Shown: positions 1 to 6,254 of the stretch, in pieces | Position numbering within the stretch: the first letter of the stretch is position 1 | How the letters are laid out: every line of letters begins with the position of its first letter | From: DATDRQ01 sp035291645 | GTDB taxonomy: Bacteria; Chloroflexota; Anaerolineae; Anaerolineales; UBA4823 | Length of the DNA: 13,582 bases | Direction: 5' to 3' | NCBI GenBank assembly: GCA_035291645.1 | Contig: DATDRQ010000125.1 | Location: forward strand, 1 to 13,582 | Notes under the pieces: generated by a model | Told to the model about the DNA's origin: nothing | The model's database searches: none | Seen by the model: only the letters and a program-made list of their open reading frames with translations | Position numbers and translations under genes: made by a program

Positions 1-1
1 T

Positions 2-115
2 GTCCAAACCGTGGAGGGTCGGAGCAGCACGGTCTTTGCGATCAAACTGGCGATAGAGAACCCAAACGGTCAGCTAAAACCGGGGATGCCGGCGGATGTG
101 ACCTTCGAGCCGTGA
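2..115 (+). CDS. HlyD/YbhG-type membrane fusion protein, C-terminal end only
   Basis: Only the last 37 codons and the TGA stop at 113-115 lie in the window; the gene begins upstream. The tail contains the stretch LKPGMPADVTF near its end. This is the characteristic closing beta-strand motif of periplasmic adaptor (membrane fusion) proteins of the HlyD/RND-MFP group, in which 'L.pGM.a.V' closes the membrane-proximal barrel. Such proteins link an inner-membrane ABC or RND pump to the outside. One base separates its stop from the ATG of the following ABC ATPase gene, so the two are almost certainly co-transcribed and probably translationally coupled. The order adaptor then ATPase matches ybhG-ybhF of E. 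coli. Family assignment rests on a short piece, so the subfamily is uncertain. Confidence 0.75.
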   Translation, partial: VQTVEGRSSTVFAIKLAIENPNGQLKPGMPADVTFEP

Positions 116-116
116 A

Positions 117-1040
117 ATGATCCAGGTCGATCACCTGCATAGGTGTTTTAAAGCGGTCCGGGCGGTAGACGACCTGAGTTTACACGTCGGAGCAGGGGAA
201 ATCTACGGTCTGGTCGGACCGGACGGGGCAGGGAAGACGACCACCCTCCGGCTGCTATGCGGCGCGCTGCGACCCGATTCAGGGAAAATAGAGATCAGCG
301 GGTATGACATCATCCGGCAAACCGAGCTTGCTCGAGCACAGATCGGGTACCTGCCGCAGCGTTTCTCTCTTTATGACGACCTGACCGTCCTGGAGAACAT
401 CCGTTTCTTTGCAGAAGTACGGGGGCTATCCGGTCAGGACTGGCTGCCGCGCTGCATGGAGATCCTGGCATTCGTCGGCATGGAGATGTTCAAGGACCGC
501 CGGGCAGGACAGCTATCCGGAGGCATGAAGCAGAAGTTAGGTCTGGCAGCCGCGCTGGTCCATCGACCCAAGGTGCTCCTGCTGGACGAACCGACTACCG
601 GGGTGGATCCGGTAACCCGCCAGGACTTCTGGCAGCTGATCATCCGCCTAGCGGCTGAGGAAGGCGTGGCTTTGCTGATTAGCACCCCCTATATGGACGA
701 AGCCGCACGCTGCAATCGGGTCGGTTTTATGCAGCACGGCCGGATCTTAACCGAAGATACTCCTGAAGCGCTTCGTAAGCAGTTGGAAGGCCGTATCCTG
801 GAGTTGCAGGGAGAACCTCTCCCGCTTCTCCGCTCCATCGCTCGTCGAGAGCAGGATGTCGAGGACGCCCAAATGTTTGGGGACCGCATCCATTTACGCG
901 TAAAAATTGGAAAAACAACCCCGGTAATCGAGCGCCTCTCGGCTCAAATCCCATCTCAAGGGGGTAAAATCATTCGATTAGCACCGGTCTCCCCCCAGCT
1001 GGAAGACCTGTTTATTGCCCTGCTGGAGCCACGCCAATGA
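117..1040 (+). CDS. ABC-2 type exporter ATP-binding protein, first of a pair (YbhF N-half-like)
   Basis: This 307-residue ATPase would power an ABC-2 type exporter at the inner membrane. It shows Walker A GPDGAGKT (34-41), Q-loop Gln81 in GYLPQ, a canonical signature LSGGM (133-137), Walker B LLLDE (154-158) and D-loop GVD (162-164). The switch histidine expected in 'TTHYMDEA' is replaced: the sequence reads STPYMDEA with Pro191 at that place. From family knowledge, the N-terminal ATPase half of E. coli YbhF also has GPDGAGKT and lacks this histidine, so this protein looks like that half as a separate gene. Residues after about 225 form the C-terminal regulatory extension typical of DrrA/YbhF-type subunits, ending in LEDLFIALLE. 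Its stop overlaps the next gene's start (ATGA). No clear ribosome binding site precedes the ATG, consistent with coupling to the adaptor gene. The substrate is unknown. Confidence 0.92.
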   Translation: MIQVDHLHRCFKAVRAVDDLSLHVGAGEIYGLVGPDGAGKTTTLRLLCGALRPDSGKIEISGYDIIRQTELARAQIGYLPQRFSLYDDLTVLENIRFFAEVRGLSGQDWLPRCMEILAFVGMEMFKDRRAGQLSGGMKQKLGLAAALVHRPKVLLLDEPTTGVDPVTRQDFWQLIIRLAAEEGVALLISTPYMDEAARCNRVGFMQHGRILTEDTPEALRKQLEGRILELQGEPLPLLRSIARREQDVEDAQMFGDRIHLRVKIGKTTPVIERLSAQIPSQGGKIIRLAPVSPQLEDLFIALLEPRQ

Positions 1041-2020
1041 ACCTGGGTAAGCAGGTGGGGTCTGATTTCGTGGATGAGGTGATCGTCGCACAAGATCTTA
1101 CCCGCCGGTTTGGTGATTTCATCGCCGTCGACCATGTCTCTTTCTCGGTTCTAGAAGGCGAGGTCGTCGGTTACCTGGGTCCGAACGGGTCGGGAAAGAC
1201 GACCACCATCCGCATGCTTTTAGGGCTGCTCCTGCCCAGTGCGGGCCAGGCGCGTGTCCTGGGGTTCGATGTGGTGAAAGAAGCGGAACCCTTGCGGGCG
1301 CGCGTCGGTTACATGTCCCAGAAATTTGCCCTCTACCAAGAGCTTACGGTGAGAGAAAACCTGGCGTTCTACGCGGGCGTCTATGGGGTGCGCGAAAAGG
1401 ACCGGATCGATCAAGTTCTCGAACAGATCGGGCTGCGCGAGCAGGCGAAGGAACGCATCAGCGCCCTCTCGGTGGGCTGGCGGCAGCGCGCCGCGCTGGG
1501 GACCGCTATCGTTCACCGGCCGCGCCTGCTCTTTCTGGACGAACCGACCTCCGGGGTGGATCCGACCGCGCGCCGTTCTTTTTGGGATATGATCTACGAG
1601 CTGGTTGCCGGCGGAGTGACCGTGTTGGTAACCACCCATTATATGGATGAGGCCGAATACTGTGGGCGGATCGGGATCATGCGCGATGGCAAGCTGCTGG
1701 CGATGGATACTCCATCTGCTCTCAAGCAAAGCGCTCTTCCCGGTCTGGCCTGGGATGTATTTGCTCAGCCGGTTTTAGAGGCGCTGCGGGCATTCGAAGA
1801 CTGCCCATGCGTCCTGCGCGCCGGATTGTCCGGGGACCATCTGCGAGCGATCACGCCAGCAGATGTCGATGCCGATACTCTGCGGTCACGTTTGAATGAT
1901 TATGGAATCCATGATATCGTAATAAATCGCGTCGAGCCGTCTCTAGAGGACGTTTTCCTGGCGCTGGCCGTGCGCGATCATGAGCCTGTCACAATCGCAA
2001 AGAATAGGGAGGGGGATTAA
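1037..2020 (+). CDS. ABC-2 type exporter ATP-binding protein, second of a pair (YbhF C-half-like)
   Basis: This 327-residue ABC ATPase is paralogous to the gene just upstream, and the DNA around the two Walker B regions is nearly identical. Walker A is GPNGSGKT (48-55), Q-loop Gln95, Walker B LLFLDE (164-169), D-loop GVD (173-175) and switch His201 in TTHYMDEAE. The signature is not LSGG: it reads LSVGW (144-148), with the first signature glycine replaced by Val. From family knowledge, the second ATPase half of YbhF has the same kind of change (LPLGF). The two subunits therefore probably form a heterodimer with one intact and one degenerate ATP site. The start overlaps the previous stop, with GGAG at 1025-1028 as a well-placed ribosome binding site. 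The C-terminus ends in SLEDVFLAL plus a charged tail. Permease genes would be expected next but tlyA follows instead. Confidence 0.92.
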   Translation: MNLGKQVGSDFVDEVIVAQDLTRRFGDFIAVDHVSFSVLEGEVVGYLGPNGSGKTTTIRMLLGLLLPSAGQARVLGFDVVKEAEPLRARVGYMSQKFALYQELTVRENLAFYAGVYGVREKDRIDQVLEQIGLREQAKERISALSVGWRQRAALGTAIVHRPRLLFLDEPTSGVDPTARRSFWDMIYELVAGGVTVLVTTHYMDEAEYCGRIGIMRDGKLLAMDTPSALKQSALPGLAWDVFAQPVLEALRAFEDCPCVLRAGLSGDHLRAITPADVDADTLRSRLNDYGIHDIVINRVEPSLEDVFLALAVRDHEPVTIAKNREGD

Positions 2021-2023
2021 TCG

Positions 2024-2842
2024 GTGTCGGCTAAGAAGTTGCGTATAGATACCTTGTTAGTCGAGCGCGGTCTGGTAGAGAGCCGGGCGCAGGCCCAGAG
2101 GTTGGTGATGGCCGGGCAGGTGCGCGCCGATGGGCAGGTGGTCGCCAAACCGGCTTCTATGGTGACCGCAGATGCTTCGTTGGAGATCGTCCAGGGACCG
2201 CGTTACGTCTCGCGCGGCGGTGAGAAACTGGAAGCTGCTTTAGAAGCATTCCAGGTACAGGTCGGCGGGCGGACCTGTGCAGACGTGGGGGCTTCGACGG
2301 GGGGGTTCACGGATTGCCTGCTGCAACATGGAGCGGCGCGCGTGTACGCCATCGACGTTGGGCGGGGCATCCTGCACTGGAAGCTGCGCCAGGATAGGCG
2401 CGTTGTGGTGAAGGAGGATACCAACGCCCGCTACCTGCAACGCCTGCCTGAACCAGTCGAGGTCATTACCATCGACGCTTCTTTTATTTCCCTTAAAATA
2501 TTGCTACCGGTGATTAAAGGCTGGTTTGGAGAACGGGGCGGGGAGGCGATCGTCTTAATCAAGCCGCAGTTCGAAGCCGGGCGTTCCCATACGGCGCGCG
2601 GCGAAGGTGTGATCCGGGACCCGGAGATCCACCGGCAGGTGTTGCAGGATCTCCTGGAGTTCGCCCAACTGGAAACCTACGCTGTGAGAGGGCTGATCCG
2701 CTCACCGCTGCTGGGGCCAAAAGGCAATGCCGAGTTCCTCGCTCACCTGGTTTTTCCCGCCGATTCCAGTAAAACCCTGGATGAAATCATTCAGGACGTT
2801 GTTCCAATTTCTGAGCGCAATACAGACGCGCATATCGTATAA
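2024..2842 (+). CDS. tlyA: TlyA family rRNA (cytidine-2'-O)-methyltransferase
   Basis: In characterised members TlyA methylates the 2'-OH of cytidines in 16S and/or 23S rRNA, and its loss gives capreomycin resistance; some members are annotated as haemolysins. The 272-residue length is normal. An S4 RNA-binding domain covers about residues 6-65 (RIDTLLVERGL, with the typical RAQAQRLVMAG helix), followed by an FtsJ-like Rossmann methyltransferase. The SAM-binding motif is ADVGASTGGFTD (86-97), and the acidic residue after strand 2 is D111. The catalytic K-D-K-E set is visible as Lys68 (RGGEKL), Asp151 (TIDASF), Lys180 (LIKPQFE) and Glu237 (GPKGNAEF). The start is GTG, three bases after the ABC ATPase stop, with a strong AGGGAGGGGG at 2006-2015 inside the end of that gene. 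The link to the exporter operon seems one of position, not function. Confidence 0.93.
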   Translation: MSAKKLRIDTLLVERGLVESRAQAQRLVMAGQVRADGQVVAKPASMVTADASLEIVQGPRYVSRGGEKLEAALEAFQVQVGGRTCADVGASTGGFTDCLLQHGAARVYAIDVGRGILHWKLRQDRRVVVKEDTNARYLQRLPEPVEVITIDASFISLKILLPVIKGWFGERGGEAIVLIKPQFEAGRSHTARGEGVIRDPEIHRQVLQDLLEFAQLETYAVRGLIRSPLLGPKGNAEFLAHLVFPADSSKTLDEIIQDVVPISERNTDAHIV

Positions 2843-2843
2843 T
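2838..2843 (+). promoter_or_regulatory. possible -10 box (TATAAT) ahead of the STAS gene
   Basis: A perfect TATAAT overlaps the tlyA stop codon, about 40 bases before the STAS gene ATG. Transcription from it would start near 2850 and leave a short leader containing the ribosome binding site AAGGAG at 2872-2877. I find no convincing -35 hexamer at 16-18 bases upstream (the place holds GCGCAA), so this is only a candidate. Confidence 0.3.
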
Positions 2844-2883
2844 TGCCTCAGTCAAAAGCCCTTCATGGCCCAAGGAGAGCGAG

Positions 2884-3264
2884 ATGGAAATCACCATTTC
2901 CCAGGAGCAGGCCCGCATTCCGGTCACCGTCTTCCAGGTCGAGGGACGGATCAACATGGGCAATGCCGATAATTTGATCAAGCAGGCAGAACAATCCTAC
3001 GCGGATGGGACGCGGGACCTGGTGGTTGACCTGAGCCAGGTAGAATCCATGACCAGTGCGGGGTTGCGGGCGATCCTTTCAATTCTGAAGTTATTCACCT
3101 TTGGTTCGTCGCAAGGCGGATCTGGGGCAGGGGTATCCGGGAAGTCCACGCATTTCAAGCTGGTCGGTCCAACAAAGTACGTCGAGATGGTTCTGAACAC
3201 TGCAGGTTTCGACCGGTATATCGAGATCTACCCGGAAGTACCTGCGGCCCTGGCCTCCTTCTAA
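2884..3264 (+). CDS. STAS-domain protein, anti-sigma factor antagonist-like
   Basis: This 126-residue protein is a single STAS domain of the SpoIIAA/RsbV kind, a class that frees a sigma factor by binding its anti-sigma kinase and is switched off by serine phosphorylation. The fold's landmarks are visible: a first strand VTVFQVEGRI (14-23), then LVVDLSQVESMTSAGLRAIL (46-65) holding the phosphorylation loop, and HFKLVG (90-95) as a later strand. Ser58 in MTSAG sits where the phosphorylated serine of SpoIIAA (MDSSG, Ser58) lies, although the preceding Asp is Thr here. Residues 72-88 form a Gly/Ser-rich insertion not usual in short antagonists. The ribosome binding site AAGGAG (2872-2877) is six bases before the ATG. 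No kinase, phosphatase or sigma gene is adjacent, so its partner is unknown, and it could serve another STAS role such as in a signalling complex. Confidence 0.87.
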   Translation: MEITISQEQARIPVTVFQVEGRINMGNADNLIKQAEQSYADGTRDLVVDLSQVESMTSAGLRAILSILKLFTFGSSQGGSGAGVSGKSTHFKLVGPTKYVEMVLNTAGFDRYIEIYPEVPAALASF

Positions 3265-3292
3265 ATCCAATTCTCCACAAGACTTTGTATAT

Positions 3293-3313
3293 AAACACTG
3301 GCAACAGGTGTTT
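3293..3313 (+). terminator. weak possible rho-independent terminator after the STAS gene
   Basis: The arms AAACAC (3293-3298) and GTGTTT (3308-3313) can pair around a nine-base loop, and a T-rich run (TTTTGTTGATT) follows. The stem is short and AT-rich, so termination would be weak at best. The position, about 30 bases after the STAS stop and before lepA, is sensible. Confidence 0.27.
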
Positions 3314-3386
3314 TGTTGATTCCATTGTTCGCCAGCCTCCTGGACCTTGATCGATTTCCCACCGATAACGAAGGGGGAAAATCTAG

Positions 3387-3392
3387 TATACT
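3387..3392 (+). promoter_or_regulatory. possible -10 box (TATACT) just upstream of lepA
   Basis: TATACT lies 11 bases before the lepA ATG, in the only sizeable non-coding gap (3265-3403). If used, the transcript would begin about five bases before the ATG, giving a nearly leaderless lepA message. That would fit the absence of a well-spaced ribosome binding site; the purine run AAGGGGG at 3370-3376 is too far upstream. No good -35 was found at the standard distance, so support is partial. Confidence 0.33.
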
Positions 3393-3403
3393 TTCCTCTA
3401 CTT

Positions 3404-5203
3404 ATGACCGAGAAAATCCGCAATTTCTGCATCATCGCCCACATCGATCATGGCAAATCCACTCTGGCAGACCGTCTGCTGCAGTTGACCGGCACGATCT
3501 CCGACCGGGATATGACCTCACAGGTGCTGGACAGCATGGACCTGGAGCGGGAAAAGGGGGTTACGATAAAAGCTTCTGCGGTCCGTATGATGTATACCGC
3601 CAGGGATGGAGAGAAATTCGAACTGAACCTGATCGACACTCCCGGGCATGTCGATTTTGGTTATGAGGTCTCGCGGGCGCTGGTGGCGTGCGAGGGGGCC
3701 GTCCTGGTGGTAGACGCCAGTCAGGGGATCGAGGCGCAAACCCTGGCGAACCTGTATCTGGCGCTGGATGCCGATCTGGAGATCATCCCGGTTGTAAATA
3801 AGATTGACTTGCCATCCGCACGGCCTGACGAGGTGGCTGAAGAGATCGGTAATCTTTTAGGCGTTCCTCCGGATCAGATCATAAGAATATCCGCTAAGGA
3901 AGGTGTTAATGTGGATGCCTTGCTGGAGGCGGTCGTCCAGCAGGTGCCTCCACCTAAAGGAAACCCAGACGCCCCGCTGCGGGCGTTGATTTTTGATTCC
4001 CATTATGACTCTTACAAGGGAGTCATCGCATACTTACGTTTAATCGATGGACAGATCGAACCGGGCCATCAACTGGTGCCGATGGCCAGCGGGATAGAAT
4101 TTCGCCCGGTCGAGATCGGCGTATTTACTCCGGAAATGCGCCCGGTTGGGCATCTCGTCTCCGGGGAGGTTGGCTATGTCGCAACCGGTCTGAAAACGGT
4201 GCGCGAATGTCGGGTCGGTGATACCCTGACCGATGGAACCCGGCAGGCAGCACACCCCCTGCCGGGTTACAAACAGGCAAAGCCAATGGTCTTCGCCGGG
4301 ATTTACCCCGTAGAGGGAGAAGATTACGCCAATCTCAAGGATGCACTGGAGAAGCTGCAACTCAACGATGCCTCGCTGGTCTTCCAGCCGGAAACCTCCC
4401 AGGCGCTCAACTTTGGCTTCCGCTGCGGCTTTCTGGGTATGTTCCACATGGAGATCATCCAGGAACGGCTGGAGCGCGAGTACGACCTGGATATCATCGT
4501 TACCTCGCCCTCCGTAGAATATGAGGTGGTCCTTCGCACCGGGGAAGTGATCCGCATCGATTCGCCCGCAGACCTGCCGGAGGAGGGAGACATAGCCGAG
4601 ATCCGTGAACCCTGGATGCGGATCGAGATCTTTACCCCGACCGAATATTATGGGGCGGTCATGGATCTGGTGAGGAAGCGGCGCGGTGTATTCATCGAGC
4701 AGGATTACCCAACGACTAACCGGGTACAGCTGATTTTCGAGATCCCGCTGTCGGAGATGATCGTCGATTTCTTCGATCAGCTGAAGTCGCGCACGCGCGG
4801 CTATGCTTCGTTGGATTACCAGTTTGCCGAGTACCGGCCGGATGATTTGGTTAAGCTGGAAATCCTGGTCAACGAAGAGCCGGTGGATGCCCTCTCGACT
4901 ATCGTCCATAGGGAGAAGGCTTACTCCCGGGGGCAGGCGGTCATCTCAAAATTGAAGGATATGATCCCGCGCCAACTGTTCGTGGTGCCTATCCAGGCGT
5001 TCGCAGCCGGGCGGGTGATCTCTCGAGCGAATGTCAAAGCGTTGCGCAAGGACGTACTGGCGAAGTGCTATGGCGGCGATGTTACCCGTAAGAAGAAACT
5101 GCTCGAGAAGCAGAAGAAGGGTAAGAAACGAATGAAAATGGTGGGCAGCGTCGAGATCCCCCAGGAGGCATTCTTCGCGGTGCTCCGCCTGGAGGAGGAT
5201 TGA
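3404..5203 (+). CDS. lepA: Elongation factor 4 (LepA), ribosome back-translocating GTPase
   Basis: LepA/EF4 is a conserved translational GTPase that acts on the ribosome, with proposed roles in back-translocation and in 30S assembly. The 599-residue product has the full family set: G1 AHIDHGKST (12-20), G2 region LEREKGVTIK (47-56), G3 DTPGH (78-82) with the catalytic His82, G4 NKID (132-135) and G5 SAK (163-165). Domain II and the EF-G-like domains follow, including GFRCGFLGMFHMEI, and then the LepA-specific C-terminal domain with CYGGDVTRKKKLLEKQKKG and a KRMKMVG stretch. I chose ATG 3404 because MTEKIRNFCIIAHIDHGK matches the normal LepA N-terminus; an upstream in-frame TTG at 3347 would add 19 unsupported residues. 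The stop overlaps the next gene's TTG start. The gene looks intact and ordinary. Confidence 0.97.
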   Translation: MTEKIRNFCIIAHIDHGKSTLADRLLQLTGTISDRDMTSQVLDSMDLEREKGVTIKASAVRMMYTARDGEKFELNLIDTPGHVDFGYEVSRALVACEGAVLVVDASQGIEAQTLANLYLALDADLEIIPVVNKIDLPSARPDEVAEEIGNLLGVPPDQIIRISAKEGVNVDALLEAVVQQVPPPKGNPDAPLRALIFDSHYDSYKGVIAYLRLIDGQIEPGHQLVPMASGIEFRPVEIGVFTPEMRPVGHLVSGEVGYVATGLKTVRECRVGDTLTDGTRQAAHPLPGYKQAKPMVFAGIYPVEGEDYANLKDALEKLQLNDASLVFQPETSQALNFGFRCGFLGMFHMEIIQERLEREYDLDIIVTSPSVEYEVVLRTGEVIRIDSPADLPEEGDIAEIREPWMRIEIFTPTEYYGAVMDLVRKRRGVFIEQDYPTTNRVQLIFEIPLSEMIVDFFDQLKSRTRGYASLDYQFAEYRPDDLVKLEILVNEEPVDALSTIVHREKAYSRGQAVISKLKDMIPRQLFVVPIQAFAAGRVISRANVKALRKDVLAKCYGGDVTRKKKLLEKQKKGKKRMKMVGSVEIPQEAFFAVLRLEED

Positions 5204-6228
5204 GCGCACCTGAACGGTCGAATTGGGGGAGTTTAGGCCGCTGGTTACCCGGGTTGATCCTGAGCACGCTGTCCATCCTAATGCTCGTGTGGTTGACGAA
5301 CTGGGAGGCGGTAGAGCGCGCCCTGGCAATCATGGGCGTTGGCTGGGTTCTGCCTGCGGTCCTGCTGTTTCTGATCAGCAATGCATTGCGCGCCCTGGCC
5401 TGGCGCACCCTGCTTCAAAATAAAGCTCCTTATGGGCGGGTCTTCCTAACCTTGAACGAGGGCTACCTGATTAATAACATTCTCCCGTTTCGCCTGGGCG
5501 AGCTGGCGCGTGCTTTCTTGCTCGCACAATCGGCCAACTTAAGCGCCCTCTTCGTTCTTGCTACCATTGTGATCGAGCGCGCCTTTGATATTGCCATCGC
5601 AGCCGGTCTGTTGCTGGTAACCCTTCCATTCGTCCTGGGCGTCGAGGCTGCAAAGCCGGCCGCGTGGTTCGCTCTATGCCTGGTCGGTTTAGGTCTGGCG
5701 GCGCTCTATCTGGCTGCGCGCTACCGGGAGCGGATCGAAACTTTCCTTGAAAGACGGGTTGATCGCTTCCCATTCTTACGTAAGATCTTGCCTCGGCTTA
5801 ATTCTATCTTTGAAGGATTAGGAATACTGGAGCGGCCCTCCCAGTTCCTGCTCGCCCTGGGCCTTTTACTGAGCAGCTGGTTCTTCGGGTTGGCAGAAGT
5901 ATACGTGGTTTTTAACAGCGCCAATATCGCAGTTCCAGCCTGGTGGTCGGGATTCGTGCTGGGCGCGCTCTCGTTCGGGATCGCGCTACCCTCCGCTCCG
6001 GCGGGGATCGGGATATACGAGGTCGCCATGGTAGGGGCGCTGTCTCTCCTGGGTGTGGCGATCGAGCAGGCTCTGGCATTTGCGATTGTTGTTCATTTAA
6101 TTCATATCCTCGTTACGGGTTTAATCGGGTCCTATGGTCTCATCCGGGATGGGGAGACCTTAACCGGGATCTACCGGCGTGTACGCACCTGGAGAAAAGC
6201 GGAGGTTTTGGATCCTGGTAAACCTTGA
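5200..6228 (+). CDS. Flippase-like integral membrane protein (LPG synthase TM / UPF0104 family)
   Basis: This 342-residue polytopic protein has about eight hydrophobic segments (roughly 16-34, 48-68, 112-126, 130-148, 155-174, 214-236, 246-268, 288-312). Family hallmarks are present: NNILPFRLGELAR (92-104), the ER.FD segment (126-130) and the PSAPAGIGIYE loop (264-274), as in the transmembrane part of MprF and in AglD-like proteins. Members move or handle lipids, or sit beside glycosyltransferases that make lipid-linked sugars. No soluble aminoacyl-transfer domain is present, so lysyl-PG synthesis is not indicated. The start is taken as TTG 5200, overlapping the lepA stop (TTGA). A GGAGGAGG run at 5191-5198 is close to it, perhaps too close, so a slightly later TTG is possible. 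The downstream glycosyltransferase supports a role in envelope glycolipid assembly. Confidence 0.87.
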   Translation: MSAPERSNWGSLGRWLPGLILSTLSILMLVWLTNWEAVERALAIMGVGWVLPAVLLFLISNALRALAWRTLLQNKAPYGRVFLTLNEGYLINNILPFRLGELARAFLLAQSANLSALFVLATIVIERAFDIAIAAGLLLVTLPFVLGVEAAKPAAWFALCLVGLGLAALYLAARYRERIETFLERRVDRFPFLRKILPRLNSIFEGLGILERPSQFLLALGLLLSSWFFGLAEVYVVFNSANIAVPAWWSGFVLGALSFGIALPSAPAGIGIYEVAMVGALSLLGVAIEQALAFAIVVHLIHILVTGLIGSYGLIRDGETLTGIYRRVRTWRKAEVLDPGKP

Positions 6229-6254
6229 GTGCTCGATCTCGAACGATTGAACCG

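Noticed and set aside
586..1580. Near-identical DNA in the two ATPase genes around Walker B (about 586-612 and 1538-1564), considered as a mobile or recombination repeat
   Set aside because: The similarity is limited to the conserved protein motif and is explained by the two genes being paralogues.
1220..1729. 169-codon open frame on the minus strand inside the second ATPase
   Set aside because: It lies opposite Walker B, the signature and the H-loop of a solid ABC gene.
3347..3403. 19-codon N-terminal extension of lepA from an upstream TTG
   Set aside because: LepA proteins start within a few residues of the RNF-IAHIDHGK stretch, and the extension is not supported by a ribosome binding site.
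4040..4909. 289-codon open frame on the minus strand inside lepA
   Set aside because: It lies wholly opposite a highly conserved lepA region, has no recognisable domain, and its openness follows from the codon bias of the + strand gene.
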